Source: an uncultured Lachnospiraceae bacterium (GTDB lineage Bacteria > Bacillota > Clostridia > Lachnospirales > Lachnospiraceae). Taken from it: 6,532 nucleotides of DNA. Under the pieces are notes generated by a model. That model did no database searches, was not told the origin of the DNA, and worked only from the letters and a program-made list of their open reading frames with translations. The DNA is taken from contig CAKSAI010000184.1 in the NCBI GenBank assembly GCA_934434905.1, positions 1-6,532 of the forward strand. Reading direction: 5' to 3'. Both the position numbers and the translations under genes were made by a program. Position 1 is the stretch's first letter, and each line of letters begins with the position of its first letter. This document shows, piece by piece, positions 1 through 5,374 of the stretch.

Positions 1-2
1 TA

Positions 3-2342
3 TCTGGGCAGGCGGAGTCTCTTAAGGATGTGCGGCTGACCAATCAGACAGGTGAAATATTATATTGCGGTGAGATTGGAAAAAATAGCGGAGAGTTGCC
101 GTCTCTTTCGGATACGCCCCAAGTATTTGCCTTGTATGATACACCACGTATCCTGGTACCGGAGGGCGGTTATACATACCGGGGAGATATTGATAACGAC
201 GGATATGTGATAGAAGAGGATGTGCAGGATGTGTATCTGCTGCTGTGCGGCGGCGATGCCAGGAAGCTGCGCAGATTGTATGTGGAGCTCACCGGCAGGA
301 ATGAATTGGTAAGACTTGCCACATTGGGGGCCTGGGATTCAAGGTTTTATGAGTATAGCGAGGACAGCGCCAAAGGCATGATCCAGGAGTTCATTCGGCG
401 TGATATCCCTCTGGACAATCTGGTATTGGATACAGACTGGCGTGCAGCCTCCGAGCGTGGAATTGGGTATGATATCAATACAACACTTTTCCCGGATATG
501 AAAAGATTTATCGATTACGCCCACAGCAAAAATGTGGAGATTATGTTCAACGATCATCCGGAGCCGGTGGAGGGGGCGTCTTCCGTGCTGGATGGCGCAG
601 AGGTAAAATATCGGGAGGAAAAACTGCAGGGACTGATGGAGCTTGGGCTGGATACCTGGTGGTATGACCGCAACTGGATCACCTCCCTGATCTCGCCAAC
701 CAAAGGCCTGGAGCCGGAGACCTGGGGACTAGCAATCTTCCATGATGTAACGGAGAATTTTTATAAGAAGCAGGCTGGTGATCGCGCGCCCATCCGCCCT
801 GTGATTATGGGAAATATCAACAATATTGTAAACGGTAATTACCGCGGGATTCTGGATTCCGCTTCTCACCGTTATTCCATTCAGTGGACAGGGGACAACT
901 GTTCCGACCGGGAATCCATTGGTAAAGATATGAAAAATCTGCTGAAAGCAGAAAACAATGCCATTGGATATGCCAACTTTGACTGCGGCGGCCATATGGG
1001 AAATCCTGACAAATATCTGTATCTGCGCTGGCTGCAGTGCGGGGCGCTTTCCCCTGTTTTGCGGCCTCACTGTACCAAGGGAATGGAGCGCTACCGGGAG
1101 CCGTGGGAATACGGCGATGAGGAGATTGTGGACATTTCCAGGGAATACTATAAGCTGCGTTATCGGCTGCTGCCGGTTCTTTATCGAAGTGCATATGAGA
1201 ATTACGAGAGCGGAGCGCCCATCTTCCGAGCTCTGGGCTGGAATTATCCAGAGGATAGGAAGGCACTTGCCGTTGAGGACGAATTCATGATAGGAAATGA
1301 TCTGCTTGCGGCGCCTATTTATGGCGGAAATTTTGAGAGGTTGCCCCGGACTTGCTATGCGGCGCCTGTAATGGCAGCTTTTTATAACGGAACGGTCTGG
1401 GAGGGGGAACCGCTTTGGGAGAATACCTATGACGCATTAAATTTGTACTTTGACCGTGTCTCTCCGGGTGAAAATGTGCCAGTATATGAATATTCCGCTA
1501 TATTTGAGACGGAGCTTATGTGTGATGAGGATATGGATCTGATCGTGGAGGCCAATGACGGCTTGCTGGTGGAGATTGATGGCGCAAAGACTTATGAGAG
1601 CGTATTTCCCCATACCGCATTGCTGCAGTGCGTGGGAACGCTTCTGGCCGGGAAACGCCATACGGTGCGCATCAAATACTGTCAGTTCGACCATCCGGCC
1701 TGTGTATCGCTGTACTGCCGTCGGAAGACAGGTGACCTTTTAAGCCGCAGCGTCTATCTTCCCCGTGGAACATGGATGGATGTCTTTACTGGCACGATAT
1801 ATCAGGGAGAGACAAGCTGTAAAAAGGTATGTAATTATGCCGCTATGCCGCTTTTCGTGCGTTTGGGCAGTCTGATTCCTCTGGCAAAGGAGGCGCAGAC
1901 AACGGCGGAGCAGAAGTGGGATACGCTGGCCCTTGATTTCTATCCGTCCAAGGAGGCGGAGGATACGGGTTATCTCTATGAGGATGACACGTTCACCACG
2001 GCATACAAAAAGGGCGCGTACCGTAAAACCCCGTATGAGGCCAAGTATGACGCGGATGAAAATCGCTTTGTAGTTGCGGTGGGAAAAGCCGAAGGAGAAT
2101 TCCAGGGAGAAAAGTGCTTTTCTTCCAGAACGATCACACTGCGTTATCATATGCTGCCGGGGACAGAGCAAGTGGAACAAGTTCTCGTAAATGGTGAGGC
2201 GAGTGCGTTTACTGTTATAAAGAAGGAAGCCAGTGCTTTCCCGTTAAAGGAAAATGGTGCAGCGCCTGACCATGATATTTTGATCCTGCAGACAGCAGGT
2301 GATGTATCAGCAGAGACACGGGTGGAATTTGTCCTGGCGTAA
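3..2342 (+). CDS. GH31 family alpha-glycosidase with inserted PA14-like domain (5' end missing)
   Basis: Partial gene: the frame is open to the left edge, and the GTG at 30 is unlikely to be the true start because GH31 enzymes have a longer N-terminal beta-sandwich. Residues are numbered from codon 30. The TIM barrel runs from about residue 90 to 400. It contains LDTDWR, the strand GLDTWWYDRNW whose Asp213 is the expected nucleophile, and QWTGDN whose Asp289 is the expected acid/base. It also has FDCGGHMGNPDKYLYLRWLQ and a REPW segment typical of GH31. The C-terminal beta domain starts near LLAAPI (about 425) and resumes at YLPRGTWMDVFTG (about 576). Between them lies a PA14-like insert (about 455-564). 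A DUF5110-type distal domain (about 630-770) ends the protein. The family hydrolyses alpha-glycosidic bonds by a retaining mechanism; the exact substrate cannot be read here. No signal peptide can be judged because the N-terminus is missing. It is followed after 43 bp by the DUF4965 gene, so probably the same operon. Confidence 0.93.
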   Translation, partial: SGQAESLKDVRLTNQTGEILYCGEIGKNSGELPSLSDTPQVFALYDTPRILVPEGGYTYRGDIDNDGYVIEEDVQDVYLLLCGGDARKLRRLYVELTGRNELVRLATLGAWDSRFYEYSEDSAKGMIQEFIRRDIPLDNLVLDTDWRAASERGIGYDINTTLFPDMKRFIDYAHSKNVEIMFNDHPEPVEGASSVLDGAEVKYREEKLQGLMELGLDTWWYDRNWITSLISPTKGLEPETWGLAIFHDVTENFYKKQAGDRAPIRPVIMGNINNIVNGNYRGILDSASHRYSIQWTGDNCSDRESIGKDMKNLLKAENNAIGYANFDCGGHMGNPDKYLYLRWLQCGALSPVLRPHCTKGMERYREPWEYGDEEIVDISREYYKLRYRLLPVLYRSAYENYESGAPIFRALGWNYPEDRKALAVEDEFMIGNDLLAAPIYGGNFERLPRTCYAAPVMAAFYNGTVWEGEPLWENTYDALNLYFDRVSPGENVPVYEYSAIFETELMCDEDMDLIVEANDGLLVEIDGAKTYESVFPHTALLQCVGTLLAGKRHTVRIKYCQFDHPACVSLYCRRKTGDLLSRSVYLPRGTWMDVFTGTIYQGETSCKKVCNYAAMPLFVRLGSLIPLAKEAQTTAEQKWDTLALDFYPSKEAEDTGYLYEDDTFTTAYKKGAYRKTPYEAKYDADENRFVVAVGKAEGEFQGEKCFSSRTITLRYHMLPGTEQVEQVLVNGEASAFTVIKKEASAFPLKENGAAPDHDILILQTAGDVSAETRVEFVLA
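1392..1724 (+). other. PA14-like domain inserted in the GH31 protein
   Basis: This segment encodes roughly residues 455-564 of the GH31 protein. It matches the PA14 pattern: an aromatic/Ser entry (YEYSAIFETEL), a strand pair ending in ANDGLLVEIDG (compare the family's DDG...xIDG), a Leu/Ala-rich strand ending in LLAGKRHTVRIKY, and a final CVSLYC strand. PA14 domains are beta-barrels that often bind carbohydrate. Position is the clearest evidence of an insertion: the GH31 beta-strand LLAAPI and its usual partner YLPRGTW are normally separated by a short loop but here by about 140 residues. The assignment rests on pattern recognition, not a profile search. Confidence 0.65.
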
Positions 2343-2372
2343 GCCGCAGAATCATATTTGGAAGAAAAATTA

Positions 2373-2377
2373 GAGGA
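2373..2377 (+). promoter_or_regulatory. Ribosome binding site of the DUF4965 gene
   Basis: GAGGA lies 8 nt before the ATG at 2386. It sits inside the 43-bp gap after the GH31 stop codon, and no convincing promoter is visible in that gap. This supports translation of the second gene from a shared transcript and fixes the start codon. Confidence 0.75.
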
Positions 2378-2385
2378 AGAAAATT

Positions 2386-4503
2386 ATGACAGAAAGAATA
2401 TTACCCGCATACCCCCTCTTTGTGAAGGATCCCAACTTTTCACTCTGGAGCGTGTCGGAAAGCTTGAATGAAAGCAACGTGCAAAGCTGGTGGGGAGCGG
2501 AGAAGAAGATATACGGTTTTATCCGAACGGAAAGAAAGACCTACTGCTTTTTGGGGAATGGAGCGGATTTTAAGAACTGTGGGGTACAAAATGCCCGCCA
2601 GACGTCACTTGCGGTGTCATCCTTTTCTACGGACTATGAGTTTACGGCAGGAAAGGTCCGGCTGAAGGTTCGGTTCGTTTCACCGCTGCCGCTGGAGGAC
2701 CTTTTGCTCTTAGCCCTTCCGGTGTGCTATATGGACTATGAGATACAGGGAGATGAAAAGGCGGAGCTGTCGGTATTTGTCAACCGTCACATCGCCTATA
2801 ATGACACGCCCTCCAATCAAAATACCGGCGTGCGGGGCGGTGTGATGGAATTAAGAGGCTTTGAGAGCGCCTTTCTGGGTCTTAAGCGTCAACTGCCCCT
2901 GTCCAACAACGGGGACAGCATCGGAGCGGATTGGGGTTATTATTATCTTTCCGGGGAGCAGGCGTATGTGCTGGATGAGCGGGATCTTGTGGCATATCTG
3001 GCAGGAGGATTTATTGTGTGCCCCATAGGATCTGAAGCAGATAAGGAACCTGAAGCTGGCAAGGGAGCTGATGCGGCCAAGGAAACGGAAAACGGGGCTG
3101 TAAAGGGCAGGCCCGAGTTCCTGAATACCGGGGAAGAACGGTATATGGGATCCTTCAACTGCGCCCGGAAGGGAGCGGTGATGCTGGGGTATGACGATCT
3201 TGTTTCCATTGATTATTTCGGAAGATTTTTGAAGGGGTATTATCTGGATAAACATACGATTACAGAGGCGTTGGAGTATGTTTACCACAACCGTGGTGCT
3301 ATCGATGAGAAGCTTGCAGTCTTCGATCAGGACCTTAAGAAGCGGGCGGAACAGTATGGGCAGGCATATTATCATATTCTGTGCGGTTCGCTCCGGCAGA
3401 GCATCTCAGCTCACAAGCTGGTGAAGGATACGGAGGGCAACGTGTTGTTTTTATCCAAGGAAAACTGCTCCAACGGATGTATTGCCACGGTGGATGTGAG
3501 CTATCCCTCCATGCCCCTGTATCTTTTATACAACACAGAACTGGTGAAGGGGATGATGCGCCCGATCCTGAAATTTGCGGATATGCCTGTCTGGCCTTAT
3601 GATTTTGCGCCCCATGACGTGGGCACTTATCCCGCCTGCTGCGGACAGGTGTATGGCCTAAATCTGGAAAAATCAAAATATCGGGGCAACCTTATGAAAA
3701 ATGTAATGTACATCAGCCATGAGGAGACCCATTTCCCGCTGTATCTGCTGCCGGAAAATTTTGAAACCTACGCGCTGACCAATCAGATGCCGGTGGAGGA
3801 GTGCGCGAATATGCTGATCATGTTTTACGCCTGCTATCACCGTGACGGCGATACGGAATTTTTTAGAAGCAATACATCTCTTGCGGAAAAGTGGGTGGAA
3901 TATCTGGTACAGTACGGGTTAAAGCCGGAGAATCAGCTCTGCACGGACGACTTTGCGGGTCATCTGAAGAATAATATCAACCTGGCCATCAAAGCCACCG
4001 TAGGCATCGCTGCCTATGCAGGGCTGACTGCAGCCATCGGAGCGGCACAGACCGGGGAGAAGTACAAAAGGATTGCCGAGGATTTTGCGGCGGAGATTAC
4101 GGTATTCGGCGAAAGGCACGGCCATCTGCCCCTTACCTGGGATTCGGATGAGAGCACCTTTTCACTGAAATACAATCTGGCATTCGATAAGATCTGGAAG
4201 CTGGGCTTGTTTCCCCAGTCACTGCTGGAGCGTGAGGTGGACTGTTATCTGCAGAGACTGGAGCGGTACGGTGTGCCGCTGGACAGTCGTGCGGATTACA
4301 CCAAGAGCGACTGGCTGATGTGGGCCGCAAGCCTTACCGATGACACAGAGAAGAAGAAAAAGCTGATCCGGGCGCTTGAGGCATTCCTGCGGGAGGCGCC
4401 GGAACGGATGCCCTTTGGGGACTGGTACGGAGCGAAGGACGGATTGTGTCCCAGCTTCCGCGCCCGCTCCGTTGTGGGGGGGTGCTTTGTACTTTTATTG
4501 TAA
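2386..4503 (+). CDS. DUF4965/glutaminase A-like domain protein, probable six-hairpin carbohydrate-active enzyme
   Basis: A 705-residue protein with no obvious signal peptide or membrane segment. The N-terminal part (about 1-210), beginning PAYPLFVKDPNFSLWS and containing SWWGAEKKIYGFIR, fits the DUF4964/DUF5127 beta-sandwich that precedes the catalytic-like domain. The C-terminal part (about 310-705) fits DUF4965/DUF1793. Landmarks are DVSYPSMPLYLLYNTELVKG (from Asp370), APHDVGTYP (His410-Asp411), LCTDDFAGHLKNNINLAIKA (Asp521-Asp522), LDSRADYTKSDW (633-643) and the terminal ARSVVGGCFVLLL, which matches the family's usual end, so the gene appears complete. Databases name the family after fungal glutaminase A, but it belongs to the six-hairpin-glycosidase-like fold. 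Pairing with a GH31 gene makes a glycan-processing role more plausible than glutamine hydrolysis (inference). A charged, Ala/Lys/Glu-rich linker occupies residues 215-243. The reaction is unproven. Confidence 0.88.
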   Translation: MTERILPAYPLFVKDPNFSLWSVSESLNESNVQSWWGAEKKIYGFIRTERKTYCFLGNGADFKNCGVQNARQTSLAVSSFSTDYEFTAGKVRLKVRFVSPLPLEDLLLLALPVCYMDYEIQGDEKAELSVFVNRHIAYNDTPSNQNTGVRGGVMELRGFESAFLGLKRQLPLSNNGDSIGADWGYYYLSGEQAYVLDERDLVAYLAGGFIVCPIGSEADKEPEAGKGADAAKETENGAVKGRPEFLNTGEERYMGSFNCARKGAVMLGYDDLVSIDYFGRFLKGYYLDKHTITEALEYVYHNRGAIDEKLAVFDQDLKKRAEQYGQAYYHILCGSLRQSISAHKLVKDTEGNVLFLSKENCSNGCIATVDVSYPSMPLYLLYNTELVKGMMRPILKFADMPVWPYDFAPHDVGTYPACCGQVYGLNLEKSKYRGNLMKNVMYISHEETHFPLYLLPENFETYALTNQMPVEECANMLIMFYACYHRDGDTEFFRSNTSLAEKWVEYLVQYGLKPENQLCTDDFAGHLKNNINLAIKATVGIAAYAGLTAAIGAAQTGEKYKRIAEDFAAEITVFGERHGHLPLTWDSDESTFSLKYNLAFDKIWKLGLFPQSLLEREVDCYLQRLERYGVPLDSRADYTKSDWLMWAASLTDDTEKKKKLIRALEAFLREAPERMPFGDWYGAKDGLCPSFRARSVVGGCFVLLL

Positions 4504-4511
4504 ATGAAACA

Positions 4512-4554
4512 GGGCGATGATGGAGTTCAAGCCTGTCATCGTCCTTGCTTTATT
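4512..4554 (+). terminator. Rho-independent terminator after the GH31-DUF4965 unit
   Basis: Arms 4512-4523 (gggcgatgatgg) and 4533-4544 (ctgtcatcgtcc) form a 12-bp stem with three G-T wobbles around a 9-nt loop. The stem is followed by ttgctttatt. It begins 8 nt after the DUF4965 stop codon. The T tract is interrupted, so termination may be incomplete. On the opposite strand the hairpin is followed by tgtttcattt, so it could act in both directions. Confidence 0.75.
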
Positions 4555-4578
4555 GCTGTCTAGAACATAAAATACGTA

Positions 4579-4803
4579 ACAGTTCAGCCCACGCCCATTA
4601 CTCTGTATAAGTTTTTCTAAGCTCGCTGCCGCTCACTAAGAAAAGCTAGTATCGCAAAACCGTACCTTCGGTACTCTCCACTGCTTTCGCAGTTCCTTTT
4701 TGCTCATAAATGGGCATCTCCGCTCCGCTTCGGTCGGTGCTTAGCAAACGTCCACCGGACGTTTAGCACCCCTCAGACCGAGATATCGGTCTGGCTGAAC
4801 TGT
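4579..4803. repeat. Inverted-repeat-bounded multi-hairpin intergenic element (candidate dispersed repeat or structured RNA)
   Basis: The ends are an 11-bp perfect inverted repeat: acagttcagcc (4579-4589) and ggctgaactgt (4793-4803). Inside is a chain of hairpins: 4610-4618 with 4639-4647 (9 bp, one wobble); gtacc/ggtac at 4662-4666 and 4670-4674; actgc/gcagt at 4680-4684 and 4689-4693; aaacgtcc/ggacgttt at 4746-4753 and 4757-4764, extended by ggtgct/agcacc at 4736-4741 and 4765-4770 across a 4-nt bulge; and cagaccga/tcggtctg at 4774-4781 and 4786-4793. No convincing gene lies within it. Such dense folding between terminal inverted repeats suits a MITE- or REP-like element, or a non-coding RNA. 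Read on the minus strand, the 4680-4693 hairpin would have a GAAA tetraloop, which slightly favours minus-strand RNA. The copy number in the host is unknown from this window. Confidence 0.6.
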
Positions 4804-4831
4804 AGAAAATAAGAAAATATGCTTCCATCCA

Positions 4832-4860
4832 TTGACAAATCCGGTATTTTATGCTAGTGT
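4832..4860 (+). promoter_or_regulatory. Sigma-A-type promoter of the cold-shock gene
   Basis: A perfect -35 box TTGACA (4832-4837) is followed after 17 bp by TAGTGT (4855-4860), preceded by TGC, an extended -10 motif. The -10 hexamer itself is poor (3 of 6), which the TG extension and perfect -35 may offset. Transcription would start near 4867, giving a leader of about 87 nt before the cold-shock start codon. Confidence 0.7.
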
Positions 4861-4866
4861 AGTTCA

Positions 4867-4953
4867 TGTCGACAGGAAAATAAAAATAAGCCTGCCGAAC
4901 CTACAAGGGCAAAAGGCCCGATATTTTCACATGTATTAGGAGGAAAAGCTTTT
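4867..4953 (+). promoter_or_regulatory. Structured 5' leader of the cold-shock mRNA
   Basis: Two hairpins can be drawn. Positions 4869-4876 (tcgacagg) pair with 4891-4898 (cctgccga) with one mismatch, around an A/T-rich 14-nt loop. Positions 4907-4910 (gggc) pair with 4916-4919 (gccc) around a 5-nt loop. Neither is followed by a T tract, so they are not terminators. Long folded leaders are known to control cold-shock mRNA stability and translation with temperature. Whether this one does so is inference. Confidence 0.5.
4938..4943 (+). promoter_or_regulatory. Strong ribosome binding site of the cold-shock gene
   Basis: A full AGGAGG stands 10 nt before the ATG at 4954. The 10 nt between them (4944-4953) form the perfect palindrome aaaagctttt, which is unusual in a spacer. 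It could fold or dimerise, or may be chance in A/T-rich sequence. Confidence 0.85.
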
Positions 4954-5154
4954 ATGCAAGGAACTGTGAAGTGGTTTAACGCGAAAAAGGGTTATGGATT
5001 TATTTCCGATGCAGAGGGAAAGGATGTTTTCGTACATTTTTCCGCATTGAAGATGGATGGATTCAAAGAACTCAAGGATGGGGAAGCAGTGGAATTTGAA
5101 GTTGTGGAAGGCGATAAAGGACCTCAGGCTGCTAATGTAGTCCGCTTAGGATAA
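4954..5154 (+). CDS. CspA-family cold-shock protein
   Basis: A 66-residue protein, the usual length for a single cold-shock domain (five-stranded OB fold). It starts MQGTVKWFNAKKGYGFI and contains both nucleic-acid-binding motifs: RNP1 (KGYGFI, residues 12-17) and RNP2 (VFVHF, residues 25-29). The C-terminal strand GPQAANVVRLG is also typical. These cytoplasmic proteins bind single-stranded RNA and DNA and act as RNA chaperones, melting structure at low temperature or during growth transitions. The gene has its own promoter and a strong ribosome binding site, which suggests high expression independent of its neighbours. The specific paralogue cannot be named from sequence alone. Confidence 0.97.
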   Translation: MQGTVKWFNAKKGYGFISDAEGKDVFVHFSALKMDGFKELKDGEAVEFEVVEGDKGPQAANVVRLG

Positions 5155-5241
5155 TTCATCCAGAACAGCAGGGTTTTTCGTATATCAGTTTCTAAGATTA
5201 CCCGGCAAGGATGAACGATAGAAAGAATACGAAATATAACC

Positions 5242-5345
5242 AGGAGGTTGTCTCTTATTCATGACGGTAGAGGCTCGCCGTGTGTGGCGCTTTTATTGTT
5301 CATGACGATGGAAGGCTACAGGCATTTCATCGCAGGGACAACCTC
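5242..5345 (+). promoter_or_regulatory. Leader element with 12-bp long-range stem upstream of the M16 peptidase
   Basis: gaggttgtctct (5244-5255) pairs with agggacaacctc (5334-5345), 12 bp with one G-T wobble, enclosing 78 nt. Inside are an imperfect direct repeat, ttcatgacggtagaggct (5258-5275) and a near copy at 5299-5317, and smaller stems: cgcc/ggcg at 5276-5279 and 5286-5289 followed by cttttatt, and cgatg/catcg at 5306-5310 and 5328-5332. The left arm overlaps an AGGAGG motif (5242-5247), so folding would hide it. Only ttt follows the right arm, so this is not a classical terminator. A cis-acting RNA leader is an inference; no known riboswitch class is recognised. Confidence 0.45.
5261..5305 (+). 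CDS. Possible 14-residue leader peptide (uORF 1)
   Basis: ATG at 5261 follows AGGAGG (5242-5247) with a longish 13-nt gap. It encodes MTVEARRVWRFYCS and ends at TGA 5303-5305. The stop overlaps the ATG of the next tiny frame in an ATGA arrangement. No run of a single amino acid suggests classical attenuation. An ORF this short can occur by chance; support comes only from the ribosome-binding motif, the overlap and the repeated start context. Confidence 0.25.
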   Translation: MTVEARRVWRFYCS

Positions 5346-5355
5346 TTTGCCGTAA
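5302..5355 (+). CDS. Possible 17-residue leader peptide (uORF 2)
   Basis: ATG at 5302 overlaps the stop of uORF 1 (ATGA). It encodes MTMEGYRHFIAGTTSLP and ends at TAA 5353-5355, 19 nt before the peptidase start. It has no ribosome binding site of its own and would depend on translational coupling. Its start context (ttcATGACG) repeats that of uORF 1. Its codons run through the right arm of the 12-bp stem, so translation would open that stem. No homologue is recognised. Confidence 0.2.
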   Translation: MTMEGYRHFIAGTTSLP

Positions 5356-5365
5356 TTGGCAGAAT

Positions 5366-5370
5366 GGAGG
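5366..5370 (+). promoter_or_regulatory. Ribosome binding site of the M16 peptidase gene
   Basis: GGAGG lies 4 nt before the ATG at 5375. The spacing is short but workable, and it fixes the start codon. It lies outside the 12-bp upstream stem, so that stem would not directly hide it. Confidence 0.75.
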
Positions 5371-5374
5371 AACC

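Larger units (their letters stand above)
5155..5374 (+). other. Non-coding interval between the cold-shock gene and the M16 peptidase gene
   Basis: The first part (5155-5240) has a 7-bp inverted repeat, ttcatcc (5155-5161) with ggatgaa (5209-5215). It has a T5 run (5174-5178) without a good stem, so no confident terminator for the cold-shock gene. TATAAC (5235-5240) resembles a -10 box but lacks a good -35 and sits against the next ribosome-binding motif. The second part (5242-5355) holds the folded leader with two possible tiny reading frames, described separately. The peptidase may therefore be read partly from the cold-shock promoter or from a promoter not recognisable here. Confidence 0.5.

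Noticed and set aside
30..32. GTG at 30 as the true start of the GH31 gene
   Set aside because: The frame stays open to the left edge, no ribosome binding site precedes it, and it would leave the enzyme without most of its N-terminal beta-sandwich.
2851..3375. Long minus-strand open frame opposite the DUF4965 gene
   Set aside because: It lies entirely opposite a well-supported gene, has no recognisable domain, and is typical of an antisense shadow. The other minus-strand and out-of-frame ORFs over the GH31, DUF4965 and M16 genes were dropped for the same reason.
4646..4717. Minus-strand 23-residue ORF inside the inverted-repeat element (starts MPIYEQKG)
   Set aside because: It is very short, has no clear ribosome binding site, and its bases are explained by the hairpin stems of the element.
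5174..5178. T5 run after the cold-shock gene as a terminator
   Set aside because: Only 4-5 bp pairings can be drawn upstream of it (for example ggat/atcc at 5149-5161), too weak and badly placed for a confident terminator.
5235..5240. TATAAC as the -10 box of a peptidase promoter
   Set aside because: The sequence 17 bp upstream (tgaacg) is a poor -35, and transcription would start inside the AGGAGG/stem region, so it is not supported.
5258..5317. Two-copy direct repeat as a minimal CRISPR array
   Set aside because: Only two imperfect copies about 41 bp apart, lying inside a foldable leader with in-frame starts and no cas genes nearby.
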